Assembly (NCBI RefSeq): GCF_002803065.1
Contig: NZ_NNBL01000024.1
Span: 1-64,000 of the forward strand
Source of the DNA: Streptomyces sp. CB01635
GTDB taxonomy: Bacteria; Actinomycetota; Actinomycetes; Streptomycetales; Streptomycetaceae
Direction of reading: 5' to 3'
DNA length: 64,000 nucleotides
The notes under the pieces are model-generated. The model did not search any database, was not told the origin of the DNA, and worked only from the letters and a program-made list of their open reading frames with translations. Made by a program: the position numbers and the translations under genes. Positions within the stretch are counted from its first letter, which is position 1; the number at the start of each line of letters is the position of its first letter. Positions 42,843 through 51,794 of this stretch are shown here, one piece after another.

Positions 42843-43847
42843 TCATCGTGCGTCGCGTAGCTGAAGAAGGTATGCCGCAGTCAGCGCAACGGCACGGTCC
42901 ACGTCATGCGACAACTCCACGAGGGCACGTGACGCCCTCGTCCCCGGGATATCTCCCAGCGCCTGGGTCAGCCGTCCGCGTGCAGGCGCTTTGGTGGTGT
43001 CGTGGGCGAGGCGGTCGACGAGCCTGGTCGCGATCTGATCCGCCGTCGTGGTGTTGCTCGCCAGTGCGCTCAGTGCATCGGCTGCATCGGTGTCGTTCCT
43101 TCCCTCCACGATCATGTCGATGAGCGTCGGGACCGCATCGGTCACACCACGTGTCCCGAGCGCCAGAGCCGCATACCTGCGCACCACGCTGTCGGGGTCC
43201 GTGAGGGCACCCCGCAGTTGCGCGGTAGCCTCACCGCCCGGCATCTCGGCGAGGGACCGAACGGCGCGTTCCCGCACCTCGGCCGCCGGTGAGCCGAGGC
43301 CCTTCGACAGCAGTGCCGTGCCGCGGTCGCCCGATCGCGCCAGCGCCCACCGAAGGGCCCCGGCGACGTTCGGCTCCGTCTCGCTCAGTGCCGCCTCGAC
43401 CAGGGCCTCCACCGGCACGGGAACCTCGTCGACCGAGGAAAGGGCCGCGCGCTGGCGCGCATCGGCGCTCTTCGACCCCAGTGCCTGGAGGAGCGAAACG
43501 ACCTGGAGGACGCCCTCCCAGCCGGCGGGGTCTGCGGCATCGATCCGGCGCAGCCGCGTGAGCAGCTCGGTCTCCGTCGCGATGCGTTCGCGCGTCTGAC
43601 GGATGAGGTCGTCGACGAGCGCTGAGGGCGTGAAGCCGGGATCGTCGAGCGCGCGTCCGATCTCGCGCAGCGACAGACCCAGCGACCGCAGGCTCTCGAT
43701 ATGGAAGATCCGCCGGATGTCCTCCCCGGAGTACTCCCGGTAGCCGGAGCCGGTACGGCCCGAAGGCCGTACGAGACCGAGCGACTCGTAGTGCCGGAGC
43801 ATGCGGGCGCTGACCCCGGACCGTCGCGCCACTTCACCGATCAACAC
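42843..43847 (-). CDS. MerR-family regulator fused to HEAT repeats
   Basis: The 334-residue protein begins with a MerR winged helix (MLIGEVARRSGVSARMLRHY, ESLGLVRPSGRTGSGYREYS) and dimerisation helix (IESLRSLGLSLREIGRALDD, residues 1-110). From ~145 on it has HEAT/PBS-type helical repeats (ALRWALARSGDRGTALLSKG, VRRYAALALGTRGVTDAVPT). HEAT arrays bind proteins, so this regulator may be controlled by a partner rather than a small ligand. It follows a HEAT protein gene by three bases, in one operon. Confidence 0.85.
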   Translation of the reverse strand: MLIGEVARRSGVSARMLRHYESLGLVRPSGRTGSGYREYSGEDIRRIFHIESLRSLGLSLREIGRALDDPGFTPSALVDDLIRQTRERIATETELLTRLRRIDAADPAGWEGVLQVVSLLQALGSKSADARQRAALSSVDEVPVPVEALVEAALSETEPNVAGALRWALARSGDRGTALLSKGLGSPAAEVRERAVRSLAEMPGGEATAQLRGALTDPDSVVRRYAALALGTRGVTDAVPTLIDMIVEGRNDTDAADALSALASNTTTADQIATRLVDRLAHDTTKAPARGRLTQALGDIPGTRASRALVELSHDVDRAVALTAAYLLQLRDAR

Positions 43848-43850
43848 GTC

Positions 43851-44522
43851 CTATCGTCCCTCCTGGCCTGGCCTGCCGAGGGCCACGACCCGCTTAGCCT
43901 CCTCGATCGCGGACTCGAATCCGGTGTCTGGGTCGCGCAGCACCCGTTGTGTGGCGAGCGCGTGCGCGCGGATGCCCGGGTCAGGGGCTGTCGTCGCAGC
44001 AAGGAGAGCCGGCGCAATCACTTCCCCCAGCGCGACCAGCGCCCGGCTGAGACTCAGCTGTGTCTCCCGCCCACCGCGCCCGAGCTGCGTCGCCAACACC
44101 GTGGCCAACGCGGCCCCCTCGCCTTCCGGCACGAGCACGACCGCGGCTCGCCAGGCGCTCCGCGCCACCTCGTCGTCGGCGTCGGACAGGAGCGTCCGTG
44201 TGATGGCCGGCCACGCCTGCCGGTCCCCGATCTTGGACAGCGTGTGCAGCGCCTGGCTCCGTGCCTGCACTCGCTCCGAGCGGACTTCGCGGAGCAGCTT
44301 GGGAAGCGTCATCGACACCGGGTGGCGGGTGAGCGCCCAGGTAAGCATGTCGCGGACGAAAAACTCGGGCTCGATCGCGCATCGCTCGATGAGCTTGTCG
44401 ATGAAGTGCGGGTCAGGCGTCGTGCCGGCCGCCAGGGCAGCCCGCAGTCGCACGGACGAACGGCCGTCCTCCAACCCCTGGAGCGCCCGTATCGCATCGG
44501 TGTCCTGTGTCGTGATCGTCAT
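43851..44522 (-). CDS. HEAT-repeat protein
   Basis: The 223-residue soluble protein consists of helical HEAT-like repeats: VRLRAALAAGTTPDPHFIDK, MLTWALTRHPVSMTLPKLLR, LHTLSKIGDRQAWPAITRTL, SDADDEVARSAWRAAVVLVP. A consensus AAGGAGGTGG precedes the ATG at 44522. It is the first gene of the operon with the MerR-HEAT regulator; the shared repeat type suggests the two proteins interact or derive from each other. Function unknown. Confidence 0.82.
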   Translation of the reverse strand: MTITTQDTDAIRALQGLEDGRSSVRLRAALAAGTTPDPHFIDKLIERCAIEPEFFVRDMLTWALTRHPVSMTLPKLLREVRSERVQARSQALHTLSKIGDRQAWPAITRTLLSDADDEVARSAWRAAVVLVPEGEGAALATVLATQLGRGGRETQLSLSRALVALGEVIAPALLAATTAPDPGIRAHALATQRVLRDPDTGFESAIEEAKRVVALGRPGQEGR

Positions 44523-44554
44523 CGAGACCACCTCCTTGGCAAGCAGTGAAGGCC

Positions 44555-44570
44555 CTGACACCGTGTCAAG
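44555..44570. promoter_or_regulatory. MerR-type operator before the HEAT/MerR operon
   Basis: TGACACCGTGTCA (44556-44568) is a perfect palindrome; extended by one mismatch it becomes CCTTGACAC-G-GTGTCAGGG on the minus strand, the usual shape of MerR operators. It lies 34 bases upstream of the HEAT gene start, within the expected promoter, and points to autoregulation. Confidence 0.75.
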
Positions 44571-44710
44571 GTCAAGCAGGCCCATTGCAGGCCGTGGGCT
44601 GACCCACCGGCCCACACCGAGGCGGTGCCCCGATCGCCCGTGCCACCGACTCGAACACTCCAACGAACCTATGAGTGACCTGACATGGGCCATACTCCCC
44701 AACCGATAGC

Positions 44711-44746
44711 GTCGGGGGGCACACCGAAGTCGGTGTGCCCCCCGAC
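44711..44746 (+). promoter_or_regulatory. Perfect 16-bp inverted repeat in the leader of the UDP-sugar dehydrogenase gene
   Basis: GTCGGGGGGCACACCG (44711-44726) and CGGTGTGCCCCCCGAC (44731-44746) are exact reverse complements around the 4-base loop AAGT. The hairpin ends 19 bases before the ATG and just before the AAGGA ribosome-binding site. There is no T-run, so it is not an ordinary terminator. It may be an operator or an RNA element controlling translation. Confidence 0.8.
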
Positions 44747-44765
44747 CAGACAAGGACGGCCTGCA

Positions 44766-46088
44766 ATGCGTGTCTCCGTGATCGGCTGTGGTCACCTCGG
44801 CATCCCGCACGCTGCGGCGATGGCCGAACTCGGCCACGAGGTCATCGGCGTGGACGTCGACCAGGCCAAGGTCGACAAACTCAACGCCGGTGAATGCCCC
44901 ATCTACGAGACTGGCCTGCCGGACCTGCTCGCCCGCCACACCCAGAGCGGACGTCTGCGCTTCACCACCGACATCCGTGAGGCGGCCGCCTTCGCCGAGC
45001 TGCACTTCATCGGCGTCGGAACCCCCATCGACGCCGACGGCCGCTCCTACGACACCGCACAGGTCTTCGGCGCGATCCGTCAGCTCGCCCCCCACCTCGA
45101 CCGGGCGTGCACCATCGTCGGCAAGAGCACGGTCACCGTCGGAACCACCGGCCAGGTCACGGCCCTTGCTCAGCGCCTGGCCCCCGCAGGCGAGCAGGTC
45201 GACGTCGTATGGAACCCCGAGTTCCTGCGCGAAGGCCACGCCGTCGAGGACACCCTGCGCCCGGACAGGCTCATCGCCGGCCTGACCACCGTCGAGGCCG
45301 AGAAGGCGATCCGCACGGTCTACGCCCCCATCCTGGACGCCGGTGTCCCGATCTTCGTCACCGACCCGCAGACCGCCGAGTTGGCCAAGGGCGCGGCGAA
45401 CACCTTCCTCGGCTTGAAGATCAGCTACATCAACGCCGTCGCCGACATGTGCGAGGCCGCGGGCGGCGACGTCTCCCAGATCGTGGACATCCTGGGCATC
45501 GACCCCCGGATCGGCAGCGGCGGCATGAGGCCCGGCATCGGCTACGGCGGCGGCTGCCTCCCCAAGGACGTCCGCGCCTTCACCGCCTCCGCCCGCCAAC
45601 TCGGCGCCGACCAGGCCGCCACCCTCCTGCGCGCCGCCGAGGAGATCAACGAGAACCGCACCGCCGTCGCCCTGGGTCTCATCACTCGCGCCTTGGGGGA
45701 GCGCCCCGTCAAGGGCTCCCGGATCACCGTGTGGGGCGCCGCGTTCAAGCCCGGTACCAACGACGTGCGCGAGTCCCCGGCCCTCGCCCTGTCCCAGGCC
45801 CTCCAGCAGGCCGGCGGCATCGTCACGGTTCACGACCCGCAGGCGGTGCCCACGGCGATGCTCCGCAACCCCGAGCTGGACTACACCGACGACCTGGCTG
45901 CCTCCCTCGACGGCGCCGAACTCGTCGTCCTGGCCACCGAATGGCCCGAATACCGGCAGGCCGACCCCCAGGCCCTGGTCGGCCGCCCGGCCAACCCTGT
46001 GCTCGTCGACTGCCGTACCACCCTTGACCCCGATCCCTGGCGCTCGGTGGGCTGGACCATCCACCAGCTCGGACGCCCAGGGACGTAG
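44766..46088 (+). CDS. UDP-glucose/GDP-mannose 6-dehydrogenase family protein
   Basis: The 440-residue enzyme has the N-terminal Rossmann motif (VIGCGHLGIPHAAAMAELGH), NPEFLREGHAVEDTLRPDR, ELAKGAANTFLGLKISYIN with the catalytic Lys, GIGYGGGCLPKD with the thiohemiacetal Cys, and a C-terminal Rossmann domain (WGAAFKPGTNDVRESPAL). It oxidises a nucleotide sugar twice to the uronic acid using NAD+, feeding capsule, exopolysaccharide or glycosylation. No glycosyltransferase is adjacent. ATG at 44766 is preceded by AAGGA and by a striking hairpin. Confidence 0.92.
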   Translation: MRVSVIGCGHLGIPHAAAMAELGHEVIGVDVDQAKVDKLNAGECPIYETGLPDLLARHTQSGRLRFTTDIREAAAFAELHFIGVGTPIDADGRSYDTAQVFGAIRQLAPHLDRACTIVGKSTVTVGTTGQVTALAQRLAPAGEQVDVVWNPEFLREGHAVEDTLRPDRLIAGLTTVEAEKAIRTVYAPILDAGVPIFVTDPQTAELAKGAANTFLGLKISYINAVADMCEAAGGDVSQIVDILGIDPRIGSGGMRPGIGYGGGCLPKDVRAFTASARQLGADQAATLLRAAEEINENRTAVALGLITRALGERPVKGSRITVWGAAFKPGTNDVRESPALALSQALQQAGGIVTVHDPQAVPTAMLRNPELDYTDDLAASLDGAELVVLATEWPEYRQADPQALVGRPANPVLVDCRTTLDPDPWRSVGWTIHQLGRPGT

Positions 46089-46259
46089 AACCGGCCCCGC
46101 CACGAACACAGACGACGTTCCCCTGCGGAAGCGCTGTCCGTTCTCGTGGACGAAGCAGACTTGCGGCAACTCCTGTCGCCCTGCCGTACGCGCGGCATCC
46201 CCGTCGGTGTGCTCGACGCCCGAGCGGCCGCGCGCCTGGCCCAAGTAGATTGATCGCAA

Positions 46260-46766
46260 GTGTCGTTGAGGCTGGTTCGAAGAGCTGGGGCACGGCTTTG
46301 GAGATCAAGCCCGATCGGGGAAGTGGTCGAAGGCCGCGCTGAGATCGCTGATGACTACTGGGGTGGCGTCGAGTCGGTGATTCAACTCGATGAGGCCGAG
46401 TTCCCCCGCGACGCTGTACCGGGCCGTGCGGAGTTCTCGCACCTGGTTGGCGTGTGGCACTTCGACCAGGCTTCGCCCGGCGATGTCGAGTACTACGTCC
46501 GAAGCCCGCGCGGGAACACCCAGTGGCCGGCTACGGGCACGTTCGCCCACCGCAACCACCGACGTCCCAACCAACTGGCACAGAGCTCTCCCCGACTACT
46601 CAAGGTCGATGGACTCTGCTTGAGGGTGGCCGATCTGGATGCGGTGGTGGGCACGAAGATTCACGACCTGTCGCCACACTTCACCGAGATGGGGCCACGC
46701 GGGACGGTCCACGAACTGGCCTGGCCTGGCGAGATGCTGGCCGACCACTGGACGGACAACTCCTGA
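46260..46766 (+). CDS. TsaA/TrmO-like domain protein, divergent
   Basis: The 168-residue protein resembles the beta-barrel of the SAM-dependent TsaA/TrmO family: SPIGEVVEGRAEIADDYWGG, EFSHLVGVWHFDQ, ATGTFAHRNHRRPNQLAQSS, LKVDGLCLRVADLDAVVGTK and IHDLSPHF. In TrmO the conserved loop reads close to ATRSPFRPNPIG; here it is FAHRNHRRPNQLA, so the methyl-transfer site is altered. The start (GTG 46260) is uncertain. It may modify tRNA or a small molecule. Confidence 0.7.
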   Translation: MSLRLVRRAGARLWRSSPIGEVVEGRAEIADDYWGGVESVIQLDEAEFPRDAVPGRAEFSHLVGVWHFDQASPGDVEYYVRSPRGNTQWPATGTFAHRNHRRPNQLAQSSPRLLKVDGLCLRVADLDAVVGTKIHDLSPHFTEMGPRGTVHELAWPGEMLADHWTDNS

Positions 46767-46858
46767 CAGCGCCTTGCCACGGAACAGGAAACCGGTGTGG
46801 CGGTCAGAAGAAGACGGCGATGGCCGTGAGAGGGAGTGCGATGTGCGGCCTGGCCGTT

Positions 46859-48055
46859 TCAGATGAGGGCCATGGCGAGTACGGCCTGGTCGTCTGCCTC
46901 GGAGGTGGCCGACCAGTTTCTGGTGTCGGTCTCCAGGAACGCCACGACCGCCTCCGGATCCGTCCTCTGTGTGCCGCGGAAGTGTTCGGTGAGCCTTTCC
47001 AGGACGGGGTAGAAGTCGCCGTCGGAATTGCGGGCCTCGCTGATGCCGTCCGTGTAGAGGACGAGGACTTCGCCGGGCGGCAGCCTGTGCAAGGTCGTCA
47101 GCCCTGGGACGGGAGAGAGCTCCTTGAGTCCGAGGGGGAGTGCGGGGGCTGTCGCCAGGATGCGGGCTCCGTGGGGGCCGACGGCGATCGGGGGCGGGTG
47201 GCCGCGGTCCATGATGCGTACGGTGTCCTGCTCGAGTTCCAGGACCAGTGCGGTCACGAACAGCTCGGGGTCGCCGACCGTTCTGCGTGTCACGTTGCGG
47301 TCGATGCTGAGCTCCAGCCGGTCGGCCAGGAGGGGGAGATCTTTCCATTCGTGCGCGGACACCCGGAAACCCCCCAGGACCGCGGCAACCGCCTGCACCG
47401 CGTCCAGTCCCTTGCCCCGCACGTCGCCGATGATCGCCCGTACTCCGAACGGCGTCTCACATACGTCGTAGAGATCACCACCGACCAGCGTGCCTCCCTC
47501 CCCGGCTGTGTAGAAGGCGGCGGCGCGCACATGCCCGATCCGGGGCGGTACGGGCCGCAGCAGGGTCCGCTGCAAGGCCTCCGCCACCGAATTCGCCCGG
47601 ATCAGATGACTCTGCGCGCGCTCCCGCTGCACAGAGAGCAGGACGCTGACCACGCCGATGAGGAACGTCGCCACATACAGCGCGACATGGTGCTGCTCGT
47701 CGAAGTGGCCCGGACGTCGCCACGCCATCAGCATCTGCAGTCCTAGACTCACCACCACCGAGACGGCGGTGCCCCTGGGCCCGCGCGTCGCGGCGGCCAG
47801 CGGGGGAACGCCCGTGAGCAGGAAACTGACCGGCTCCCGCCCGCCCAGGGCGGCCTCCGAGATCAAGTCCAGGCCCACCGCCGCGAACGGCAGCCACCAC
47901 ACCCACCCGCGGCTCCACACGGACAGCCGCCCACTCGGCGAAGAGGATTCCAAGGACACCTGCGCACTGTAGAACCACACCACCCGCCCCACCGCCCCGG
48001 CACGCGTGGCTTTATCAGCCAGCTGAGGCCTGTTGTCCGCGCCGGGAGCCGACAC
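46859..48055 (-). CDS. Membrane SpoIIE-type PP2C phosphatase (second copy)
   Basis: The 398-residue frame has N-terminal hydrophobic helices (residues ~50-140) and a PP2C/SpoIIE domain: GTLVGGDLYDVCETPFGVRA, IIGDVRGKGLDAVQAVAAVL, MDRGHPPPIAVGP and LVLYTDGISEARN. The domain order matches the phosphatase at 39133-40248, but sequence identity is moderate, so they are old paralogues. The first ~32 residues may be untranslated; GTG at 47959 is an alternative start. It probably acts in sigma-factor partner switching. Confidence 0.87.
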   Translation of the reverse strand: MSAPGADNRPQLADKATRAGAVGRVVWFYSAQVSLESSSPSGRLSVWSRGWVWWLPFAAVGLDLISEAALGGREPVSFLLTGVPPLAAATRGPRGTAVSVVVSLGLQMLMAWRRPGHFDEQHHVALYVATFLIGVVSVLLSVQRERAQSHLIRANSVAEALQRTLLRPVPPRIGHVRAAAFYTAGEGGTLVGGDLYDVCETPFGVRAIIGDVRGKGLDAVQAVAAVLGGFRVSAHEWKDLPLLADRLELSIDRNVTRRTVGDPELFVTALVLELEQDTVRIMDRGHPPPIAVGPHGARILATAPALPLGLKELSPVPGLTTLHRLPPGEVLVLYTDGISEARNSDGDFYPVLERLTEHFRGTQRTDPEAVVAFLETDTRNWSATSEADDQAVLAMALI

Positions 48056-48586
48056 TCATCGGCCGGAGCCGGTGGTGCGAGGCGGGCGGAGGGCCGCTGG
48101 TAGACCTAGAGCTCCGCACCGCTGGCGCCGGAGTCGACCACCACCGACCCAGGCAGCAGGTCCACGCCTCCTCGATGGCGGCCGCGGGCTTTGGTGATGT
48201 CGCTCGCTGGTCGGCCGTCACGAGCTGCACGTGCCTGACTCAGCCGTCGTCGTGCTCCGGCACATCAAGCACCGCGCCCGCCAGCGGCCCGTTGGGGGAG
48301 GCGATCTCATGGCCCCAGATATCTTGCGCTCCCTTGCCTCGCTGGGGGAACTGCCCCCGCCTGCGCTGCTGTTCGTGGTCCGTCATTGGCCCCGCTTCCT
48401 GTAGATCGGCCCTGAACCTTTCGTTGTACCGACCGCGCCGCACAGATGGACGGCAGAGGGATCTTTGCGCTGAGGTAGCCGCTTCGGTGCCGTGAGGGCG
48501 ACGTGTTTGCCTGGTTGGCTGGATCAGGGAGCGCTGTGGGGGACGCCACTCACTCAAACCGGGCAAAATATGCGACTCTCTAAATT
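48056..48586. other. Intergenic region with one possible small gene
   Basis: About 530 bases between divergent genes. Apart from the 48-codon frame at 48240-48386, described separately, nothing is recognisable. Confidence 0.4.
48240..48386 (-). CDS. Possible 48-residue protein
   Basis: ATG at 48386 is preceded by AGGAAG at a good distance. The peptide MTDHEQQRRRGQFPQRGKG followed by IWGHEIASPNGPLAGAVLD is hydrophilic, with no membrane segment. I do not know a relative. It is listed because start, ribosome-binding site and composition are plausible. Confidence 0.3.
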   Translation of the reverse strand: MTDHEQQRRRGQFPQRGKGAQDIWGHEIASPNGPLAGAVLDVPEHDDG

Positions 48587-49756
48587 GTGCAATCTTCAAC
48601 CATCGCTCCCCGGCACGGCCGGGTGCCGTCATTGCTGGGCCCGCGGCTTCTGCTGTCGCGAATCGTTGGGGCGGCCCGTCCGGGCTGGGGACGGCATGTC
48701 CTGGTGCACGGCACCAAGAATCTGATCGCGGCGTTGCTTGCCTGGGAGGCCGCCACTCTCTGGATCCCGGGAGAGTCGTCGTATGTGGCTGTGGCCACCG
48801 CGTTGCTCATGGTCAATGCCGCGACGGTGTACCGCTCTGTGACGCAGGCCGTTCGGAGCGTTGCCATCCGGGCGATGGGCGTGCTGTTGGCTCTTGGCAC
48901 CGTGTGGTTGCTGGGATCCACCGCCGGAAGCATCGCGGGCATCGTGGGGATCGCCCTGGTCGCGGCCGGGCGTCGAGCCTCCGACGAGCGGCTCCAGGTT
49001 GCATCGACGGCGGTTCTCACGCTCACCACTGCGGCCGCAGTGCCGGTCGGGAACGTCGTCTTCACGGCAGTGGCGGCGCTGAGCGGCGCGGTGGTGGGTG
49101 TTGCGGTGAACGCGCTGGTGCTGCCGCCGATGCATCTGGAGGAATCCGATGACGCGGTTCGAGACCTTGCCCGGGTCATGGGGGCATTGCTGCGCGATAT
49201 GGGCCACGGGCTGCGGGAGCGGCAGCATGCCGCCCGCGCGCATGGCTGGGTGCGGGACGGCAGGGGACTGGGGCGGCGGGTCGCGGATGCGCGCGAGCAT
49301 GTGCAGCAGGGGCAGGAGAGCCTGCGCTGGAATACCTGCTGGGTGGTGCGTCCGCGACACCGGCCTGTGACTTACGGTGACATGCTCAACACATTGCACG
49401 GAGTGTCACTCCAGGTGCGCGGAATCGCTCGAACGCTGGCCGACAACGTGTACGACGACCACGCCGACCACCACCTGGGACAGCAGTTCCTCGATCGGTA
49501 CGCCGAGATGCTCGAGTTGGCGGGGCAGGCGGTCGAGGCGTTCGTCGAGGCCGAGGCCGAGAGCGCGGCCCGCCCGGCGGAAGCCCGCGAGGGACTGCGC
49601 GAAGCGATCGACGGTGCTCGGGCGTGGCACGAGACCATGACCGACCTCATCGGCCGGGGCGCGTTGGTCAAGCCGGGTGCCTGGCATGTCTACGGATCCC
49701 TCATGACCGACGTGGAGCGCCTCCTGGCCGATCTGGACCACGTCGACAGGTTCTGA
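48587..49756 (+). CDS. FUSC/ArAE-type membrane protein
   Basis: The 389-residue protein has an N-terminal half with about six hydrophobic helices (KNLIAALLAWEAATLWIPGE, SVAIRAMGVLLALGTVWLLG, AVVGVAVNALVLPPMHLEES) and a long charged helical C-terminal half (residues ~190-385). This is the layout of aromatic-acid exporter/fusaric acid resistance (FUSC) proteins, as in many short actinobacterial members. Start GTG 48587 has no clear Shine-Dalgarno. Substrate unknown. A larger relative lies at 58942-61584. Confidence 0.75.
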   Translation: MQSSTIAPRHGRVPSLLGPRLLLSRIVGAARPGWGRHVLVHGTKNLIAALLAWEAATLWIPGESSYVAVATALLMVNAATVYRSVTQAVRSVAIRAMGVLLALGTVWLLGSTAGSIAGIVGIALVAAGRRASDERLQVASTAVLTLTTAAAVPVGNVVFTAVAALSGAVVGVAVNALVLPPMHLEESDDAVRDLARVMGALLRDMGHGLRERQHAARAHGWVRDGRGLGRRVADAREHVQQGQESLRWNTCWVVRPRHRPVTYGDMLNTLHGVSLQVRGIARTLADNVYDDHADHHLGQQFLDRYAEMLELAGQAVEAFVEAEAESAARPAEAREGLREAIDGARAWHETMTDLIGRGALVKPGAWHVYGSLMTDVERLLADLDHVDRF

Positions 49757-49932
49757 ATCCGAGGGCGCAGCGCGAAGATCTCCACTGGCCATCTGGTGGA
49801 CTTCCGTACCGGTGGTCCGGAGGGCGACCCTGAGAACGGGGGCGGCCCAAACCCTCCACCTTCTTCAGCCTGATGGACGACGAACTGCGACGCCTGGGCG
49901 TGCCGCTCGATCTGCTGCCGTACGGGAGGATG

Positions 49933-51228
49933 TCAAAGCAAGTCGGGTGCACTCTCCTGGGCGGGATCCTGGGATGCCGGGTGATCCAGGCCGCCGGCCG
50001 GGGCGGCGGCACGCAGCGCCGCTTCGACCCGGCGGTTGCTGGTCATGGATGCCGTGACGGCCGTCATCGCCAGGAGGAGGCCTGCGGCGGCGTAGAGCGG
50101 GGTGCGGATGTCGTACGTGGTGGCCAGCCAGCCACCGAGGAACGCCCCGACGGGGGCGGCGCACATGGCCAGCATGCGGGAGGTGGAGGCGACCCGGCCC
50201 ATCAGGTGGGCGGGGACGATCGCCTGCCGGAGGGAGGGTGCGAGCACCATCGTGGCGCCCATGCCGGCCCCGCAGACGGCGAGCGCCAGCCCGGCCACGT
50301 ACGGGTTCGGGGCAGCGGCCAGGCCCAGGACGGCAAGCCCTTCGACGGCGGCCGTGCAGGTCAGCGCGGTGCCGGTGCCGAGTCGTCGGCCAAGGTAGGA
50401 GGCGATGCCTGCACCGAGCAGACCGCCGGTGGCCTCCGCCGTGAGGAGCAGGCCGAAGCCGTAGGTGTCGATGCCGAGGCGGTCGTGCGCGAAGAGGGCG
50501 AGGACGGTCTCCACAGCGAGGAAGGCGACATTCCCGACCGCCGGGCGGAGCGCGAGCCCGAGCAGCAACCGGTCCCGGAAGACGTACGAGGCCCCGGCCC
50601 GCGCCTGCCGAAGCAGCGACTCGCGGACCTCCGGCACAGGGCGGGGCATGGCGGGCAGCGTACGTACGAGCAGTGCGGAGAGCAGGAACGACACCGCGTC
50701 GGTGAGCAGCGGAACCGCCCGCCCGAGCGCGAGCAGCGCACTGCCCGCAGGCGGCCCCGCGAAGCCGGACATGGCGGTCTGGGCGCCGCGCAGGCGGGAG
50801 TTGGCGCTCTCCAGGAGTGCGGGGTCGCGGCGGAGCAGGTCCGGCAGGAAGGCCGTGGCGGCCGTGTCGAAGAAGAGTCCGCCGAGGCCGAGCAGGAAGG
50901 CGACGGCCGCGAGTAGCGGAATGCTCAGCACGTCGAGCGCGGCCGCCGCCGCGGGTATCGCGAGCAGCACCGCACGCGCCGCGTCCGCGGCCCACATCGT
51001 GCGCCGACGGTCCCAGCGATCCACCAGCGCACCGCCGAGCACCCCGAAGAGCAGCCACGGCAGCGTCCCTGCGGCCGTGACGACGGCGAGCGCCATCGGA
51101 TCCCGCGTCAACGTCAACGCGATCAGCGGCAGCGCGGCATGCGTTACCCCGTCACCGAGCGAGGAGATCGTCTGCGCGGTCCACAGCCGTCCGAACCCGG
51201 TCGGCAACTTCCGACTGCCTGAGGTCAC
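49933..51228 (-). CDS. MFS transporter (DHA3/MFS_3-type exporter)
   Basis: The 431-residue protein has 12 predicted helices and motifs of the EntS-like MFS_3 group: FGRLWTAQTISSLGDGVTHA at the N-terminus and GGALVDRWDRRRTMWAADAA after helix 2. Such proteins export drugs or siderophores. It is translationally coupled (ATGA overlap) to an upstream ArsR-type regulator, which probably controls it. Confidence 0.87.
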   Translation of the reverse strand: MTSGSRKLPTGFGRLWTAQTISSLGDGVTHAALPLIALTLTRDPMALAVVTAAGTLPWLLFGVLGGALVDRWDRRRTMWAADAARAVLLAIPAAAAALDVLSIPLLAAVAFLLGLGGLFFDTAATAFLPDLLRRDPALLESANSRLRGAQTAMSGFAGPPAGSALLALGRAVPLLTDAVSFLLSALLVRTLPAMPRPVPEVRESLLRQARAGASYVFRDRLLLGLALRPAVGNVAFLAVETVLALFAHDRLGIDTYGFGLLLTAEATGGLLGAGIASYLGRRLGTGTALTCTAAVEGLAVLGLAAAPNPYVAGLALAVCGAGMGATMVLAPSLRQAIVPAHLMGRVASTSRMLAMCAAPVGAFLGGWLATTYDIRTPLYAAAGLLLAMTAVTASMTSNRRVEAALRAAAPAGGLDHPASQDPAQESAPDLL

Positions 51229-51764
51229 TTGGCGTCCCCCTCGGCCTGCTCGCGCGATGCCGGGTGGAACAGTGCGAAGACGAGTGACGCGTCCGGCAGC
51301 GACGGATCGGACAGCTCCCGGTACTCGTCCGCCAGTGCCTGCAGCCGCGCCCCCAGCTGTGCGAACTGCTCCTCGGTGAGTCGCAGATGCGCCATCCGCA
51401 CGTGCCGCTCGCCGCCCGCCGGCGACGCCTCCAGGTCCGCCACCGCATGGCGCATCAGCACATCCGGCCCTCCCTCGCCCGGATCCGGCAGCGCGATCGC
51501 CCGCGCGGCCATCGCGTAGTACCGCTCGGTGACGCCCCGGACCTTCCGCGTCCGCACCACCTTCACCAGGCCGGCCCGCTCCAGCAGCCGTACGTGATAG
51601 CTGGAACTCCCCTTCGCAAGGCCCACCCGCTCGGCGATCTGCGTAATCGTCGCCGGCTCGAAGCGGAGCACGGCCATGATCCGGTGGCGCGTGAGATTGG
51701 AGACGGCGCGCAGCTGCTCGTCCGTGGTGACGTGAAACGTCTCGGGAAGATCATCGGTAGGCAT
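51225..51764 (-). CDS. ArsR-family winged-helix regulator
   Basis: The 179-residue protein has an N-terminal winged helix (RHRIMAVLRFEPATITQIAE, RVGLAKGSSSYHVRLLERAG, LVKVVRTRKVRGVTERYYAM) and a C-terminal helical half, typical of ArsR-like regulators paired with MFS exporters in Streptomyces. The metal-binding CxC motif of ArsR is absent, so a different signal is likely. A perfect 9-bp palindrome lies directly upstream of the ATG at 51764. No Shine-Dalgarno is evident; the mRNA may be leaderless or short-leadered. Confidence 0.86.
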   Translation of the reverse strand: MPTDDLPETFHVTTDEQLRAVSNLTRHRIMAVLRFEPATITQIAERVGLAKGSSSYHVRLLERAGLVKVVRTRKVRGVTERYYAMAARAIALPDPGEGGPDVLMRHAVADLEASPAGGERHVRMAHLRLTEEQFAQLGARLQALADEYRELSDPSLPDASLVFALFHPASREQAEGDAK

Positions 51765-51770
51765 GCGAGT

Positions 51771-51794
51771 AATGGTCAACGATTCTTGACCATT
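51771..51794. promoter_or_regulatory. Palindromic operator of the ArsR-MFS operon
   Basis: AATGGTCAA (51771-51779) and TTGACCATT (51786-51794) are perfect reverse complements around CGATTC. The site begins six bases before the start codon, so binding would block transcription initiation. Autoregulation by the ArsR protein is likely. Confidence 0.78.

Noticed and set aside
44711..44746. Hairpin as a rho-independent terminator
   Set aside because: No T-run follows on either strand and it lies in the leader of the next gene, next to the ribosome-binding site.
44523..46259. Minus-strand open frame extending the HEAT gene upstream across the UDP-sugar dehydrogenase
   Set aside because: The HEAT protein has its own AAGGAGGTGG and ATG at 44522; the extension is antisense to a well-conserved enzyme.
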